DNA from: Bacteroidales bacterium
GTDB lineage: Bacteria; Bacteroidota; Bacteroidia; Bacteroidales; NBLH01
Direction: 5' to 3'
Length of the DNA: 7,133 bases
Assembly (NCBI GenBank): GCA_026988445.1
Contig: JALSLF010000570.1
Location: 1 to 7,133, forward strand
Position 1 is the stretch's first letter, and every line of letters starts with the position of its first letter. Position numbers and translations under genes: made by a program. This document shows, one piece after another, positions 5,134 to 7,133 of this stretch. The notes beneath the pieces are model-generated. The model searched no databases. It was not told the origin of the DNA and worked only from the letters and a program-made list of their open reading frames with translations.

Positions 5134-7133
5134 ATGAAAATCATCCATGAAATACGCAAGACTCCGTTTTTCAGGTTAATAATACCTTTCATTATTGGCA
5201 TATTATTTAAAATTTATTCTCCACATTTTGTAAAATATTCTTTTTATCAATTAATTGCTTTTTTAATAATCGCGGGTATCTATAAATTTTTTGAGGACAA
5301 AAGCCCTAATTATCATCGCAGGTGGATAAGTGGTGTTTTAATATTTATAAGTTTGTTCTTAACCGGCTATGTTATAAGCGATTTTCATTTACAATCAAAG
5401 CGTACATTTACCGATTACGATTTATATACGGCTAAAATAATTGAACCGGTTAAAGAAACCGAAAAATCGGTAAAAGTAATTTTGCGCATACAGTCTTTTC
5501 AAACAGACAGTGCGTGGCAAAGCTGTAGTGAAAAGGTAATTGTTTATTTTCAAAAAGACAGTCTTTCAAAGGCACTCAAATATGGTGATTTATTAATTAT
5601 TAACACACGTTTTCATCCGGTACAAAATCGCGGAAATCCTTATGAATTTGATTATAAAAAGTATCTGGCAAACAAAAATATATATTATCAAGCATATATA
5701 AAACAGGGAAAATGGAAACGAATAGCTCAAAATAAGGGAAGTATTATCTATTCATCAGCTTATAAAATCCGGAATGAACTTTTATCTATCTATAAAGAAA
5801 AGGGAATTTCGGGTGATGAATTTTCAGTTCTTGCCGCTTTAACTTTGGGTGTAAAAGATTTTTTAAGTGATGATATTGCTGAAAGCTACGCTTCAAGCGG
5901 TGCAATGCATATTTTGGCTGTTTCCGGTTTGCATGTAGGTATAATTTATCTGATATTAAACAGTTTGCTGTTTTTTATGGATAAAAAAAGGCTTTTACGT
6001 ATTTTAAAAGCAGGCATACTCATTATTTTTATTTGGTTTTTTGCTTTTATAACCGGATTGTCGCCTTCGGTTAAGCGTGCTTCTTTAATGCTGACACTTA
6101 TTATTATCGGACAAGTATCCGGCAGACATCCGAGCATTTATAATTCTATTGCAGCTTCGGCATTTTTAATTTTGTTGGTAAACCCGTTAATAATTCTGCA
6201 TGTAGGTTTTCAACTATCTTATGCTGCGGTTATTGCCATTGTTTATTTTCAACCCTTACTTTATCGGATTTTTGAAATTAACAATTGGCTACTTGATAAA
6301 ATTTGGGCGCTTACAAGTGTTTCTATTGCTGCTCAAATAGGAACTTTCCCAATAAGCATTTATTATTTTCATAAATTTCCCGTTTATTTTTTCTTGAGTA
6401 ATTTAGTGGTTATTCCGGCAGCTTATCTGATTATAAGTTTGGCTATTGCTCTGCTTTTGTTCAATTCTGTCAGTTTTTTGTCTAACTTTTTTGCATACTT
6501 GTTAAAATATGTGCTTAGTGCTTTGAATTTTGCAACACGAACAATTGAAAACTTGCCTTTTTCAAGTATTCAAAATATTAGTTTTTCATTAACGGAAAGT
6601 ATAATTCTCTATCTTGTAGTGCTTGTATGGATAATTTATTTTATAAATTATAAGCGTAAGTTTACCATTTTTACAAGTCTGATTTTACTTCTGTTGTTTT
6701 TCACTTCAAGGGCATATCGTAAAATAAATTCAATAAAACAAAATGAATTAGTCATTTTTAATTCCAACAACTCGCTCATCACCCTAAAATTGAACAATAA
6801 ACTGTTTGTATTAACCGATAGTAGTTTTATCCAAAGTCAAAATTATAAATACCTGATAGATAATTATTTAACAAATAGGTTTATTGATTATGTATGCTTT
6901 CCGAATTCAAAAAATATGTTTTTTCTCAAAAGTAATTATCTGGAAATAGACAAAAGGCGTATTGTTTTGCTAAATAATCAGCATTTTACCGACAAACAAA
7001 GTAAACGGAAACTAAAAGTAAACCTACTGGTTATATCCAAAGGTTTTAATGCAAATATCCGGCAAGTAATTGATTTATTTGAATTTGATGAACTGATTTT
7101 AGATGCAAGTCTTTCTATGTGGCGCGAAAATGC
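5134..7133 (+). CDS. comEC: ComEC/Rec2 DNA-uptake channel protein, 3' end beyond window
   Basis: ComEC is the inner-membrane channel through which single-stranded DNA enters during natural transformation. The frame is open from the ATG at 5134 to the window edge (666 full codons) with no internal stop. The N-terminus has hydrophobic segments at about 14-29, 37-52 and 65-82. A soluble OB-like DUF4131 region follows (about 90-200), with the usual NRGNPYEFDYKKYL element from 165. The Competence domain (about 230-500) carries SGAMHILAVSGLHVG (255-269) and GLSPSVKRASLM (308-319), both diagnostic, and many membrane helices to about 525. The soluble tail (526 on) resembles a metallo-beta-lactamase-like region but shows no HxHxDH zinc motif in the visible part. 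It ends with LILDASLSMWREN, like the 'DGS..W' ending I recall from Bacteroidota ComEC proteins, so only a short stretch is probably missing. It has its own transcript start after the terminator; TAAATTTA at 5105-5112 is a weak -7 candidate. Confidence 0.95.
   Translation, partial: MKIIHEIRKTPFFRLIIPFIIGILFKIYSPHFVKYSFYQLIAFLIIAGIYKFFEDKSPNYHRRWISGVLIFISLFLTGYVISDFHLQSKRTFTDYDLYTAKIIEPVKETEKSVKVILRIQSFQTDSAWQSCSEKVIVYFQKDSLSKALKYGDLLIINTRFHPVQNRGNPYEFDYKKYLANKNIYYQAYIKQGKWKRIAQNKGSIIYSSAYKIRNELLSIYKEKGISGDEFSVLAALTLGVKDFLSDDIAESYASSGAMHILAVSGLHVGIIYLILNSLLFFMDKKRLLRILKAGILIIFIWFFAFITGLSPSVKRASLMLTLIIIGQVSGRHPSIYNSIAASAFLILLVNPLIILHVGFQLSYAAVIAIVYFQPLLYRIFEINNWLLDKIWALTSVSIAAQIGTFPISIYYFHKFPVYFFLSNLVVIPAAYLIISLAIALLLFNSVSFLSNFFAYLLKYVLSALNFATRTIENLPFSSIQNISFSLTESIILYLVVLVWIIYFINYKRKFTIFTSLILLLLFFTSRAYRKINSIKQNELVIFNSNNSLITLKLNNKLFVLTDSSFIQSQNYKYLIDNYLTNRFIDYVCFPNSKNMFFLKSNYLEIDKRRIVLLNNQHFTDKQSKRKLKVNLLVISKGFNANIRQVIDLFEFDELILDASLSMWREN

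Noticed and set aside
5946..6137. 63-codon open frame on the minus strand
   Set aside because: It lies wholly inside the membrane region of comEC, has no recognisable motif and is a shadow of that gene.

Overview
The window looks like chromosomal DNA from a low-GC member of the Bacteroidota, probably an uncultured or environmental lineage. Four things support this. First, it encodes a long (312-residue) NusB, a PUR/DUF3276 protein and a DUF1573 lipoprotein, all typical of that phylum. Second, the order nusB, DUF1573, yajC is one I recall from Bacteroidota genomes. Third, several genes are preceded by matches to the Bacteroidota -7 promoter element TAnnTTTG, and there are no clear Shine-Dalgarno sequences. 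Fourth, both lipoproteins have short lipoboxes with the cysteine at residue 20. The genus cannot be fixed from the sequence.

Layout from left to right. A non-coding stretch (1-192) is dominated by a 99-base imperfect inverted repeat just past the 3' end of a minus-strand GT4-type glycosyltransferase (193-1311). A 404-base divergent gap (1312-1715) contains a 68-base near-perfect palindrome built from 7-base units. Next comes an unrecognised secreted lipoprotein (1716-2375, +). It converges on a minus-strand PUR-family nucleic-acid-binding protein (2476-2823), with a hairpin between them that has A/T tracts on both sides and looks like a bidirectional terminator. A second divergent gap (2824-3258) carries the PUR gene promoter, a third, much longer imperfect palindrome (about 170 bases) and the nusB promoter.

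The right half is housekeeping. nusB, a DUF1573 lipoprotein and yajC lie on the plus strand with 37-base gaps and probably form one operon, closed by a strong intrinsic terminator at 5035-5071. NusB acts in antitermination of rRNA transcription and YajC is an accessory of the Sec translocase. The DUF1573 protein is exported and its function is unknown. After the terminator, comEC (DNA-uptake channel, Bacteroidota form) starts at 5134 and runs off the right edge with its 3' end missing.

The coding content is mostly conventional. The least explained material is in the gaps: three intergenic inverted repeats, unrelated in sequence, one per major gap. The heptad-periodic one (1380-1447) is the most distinctive. 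No complete new multi-gene system is visible here.
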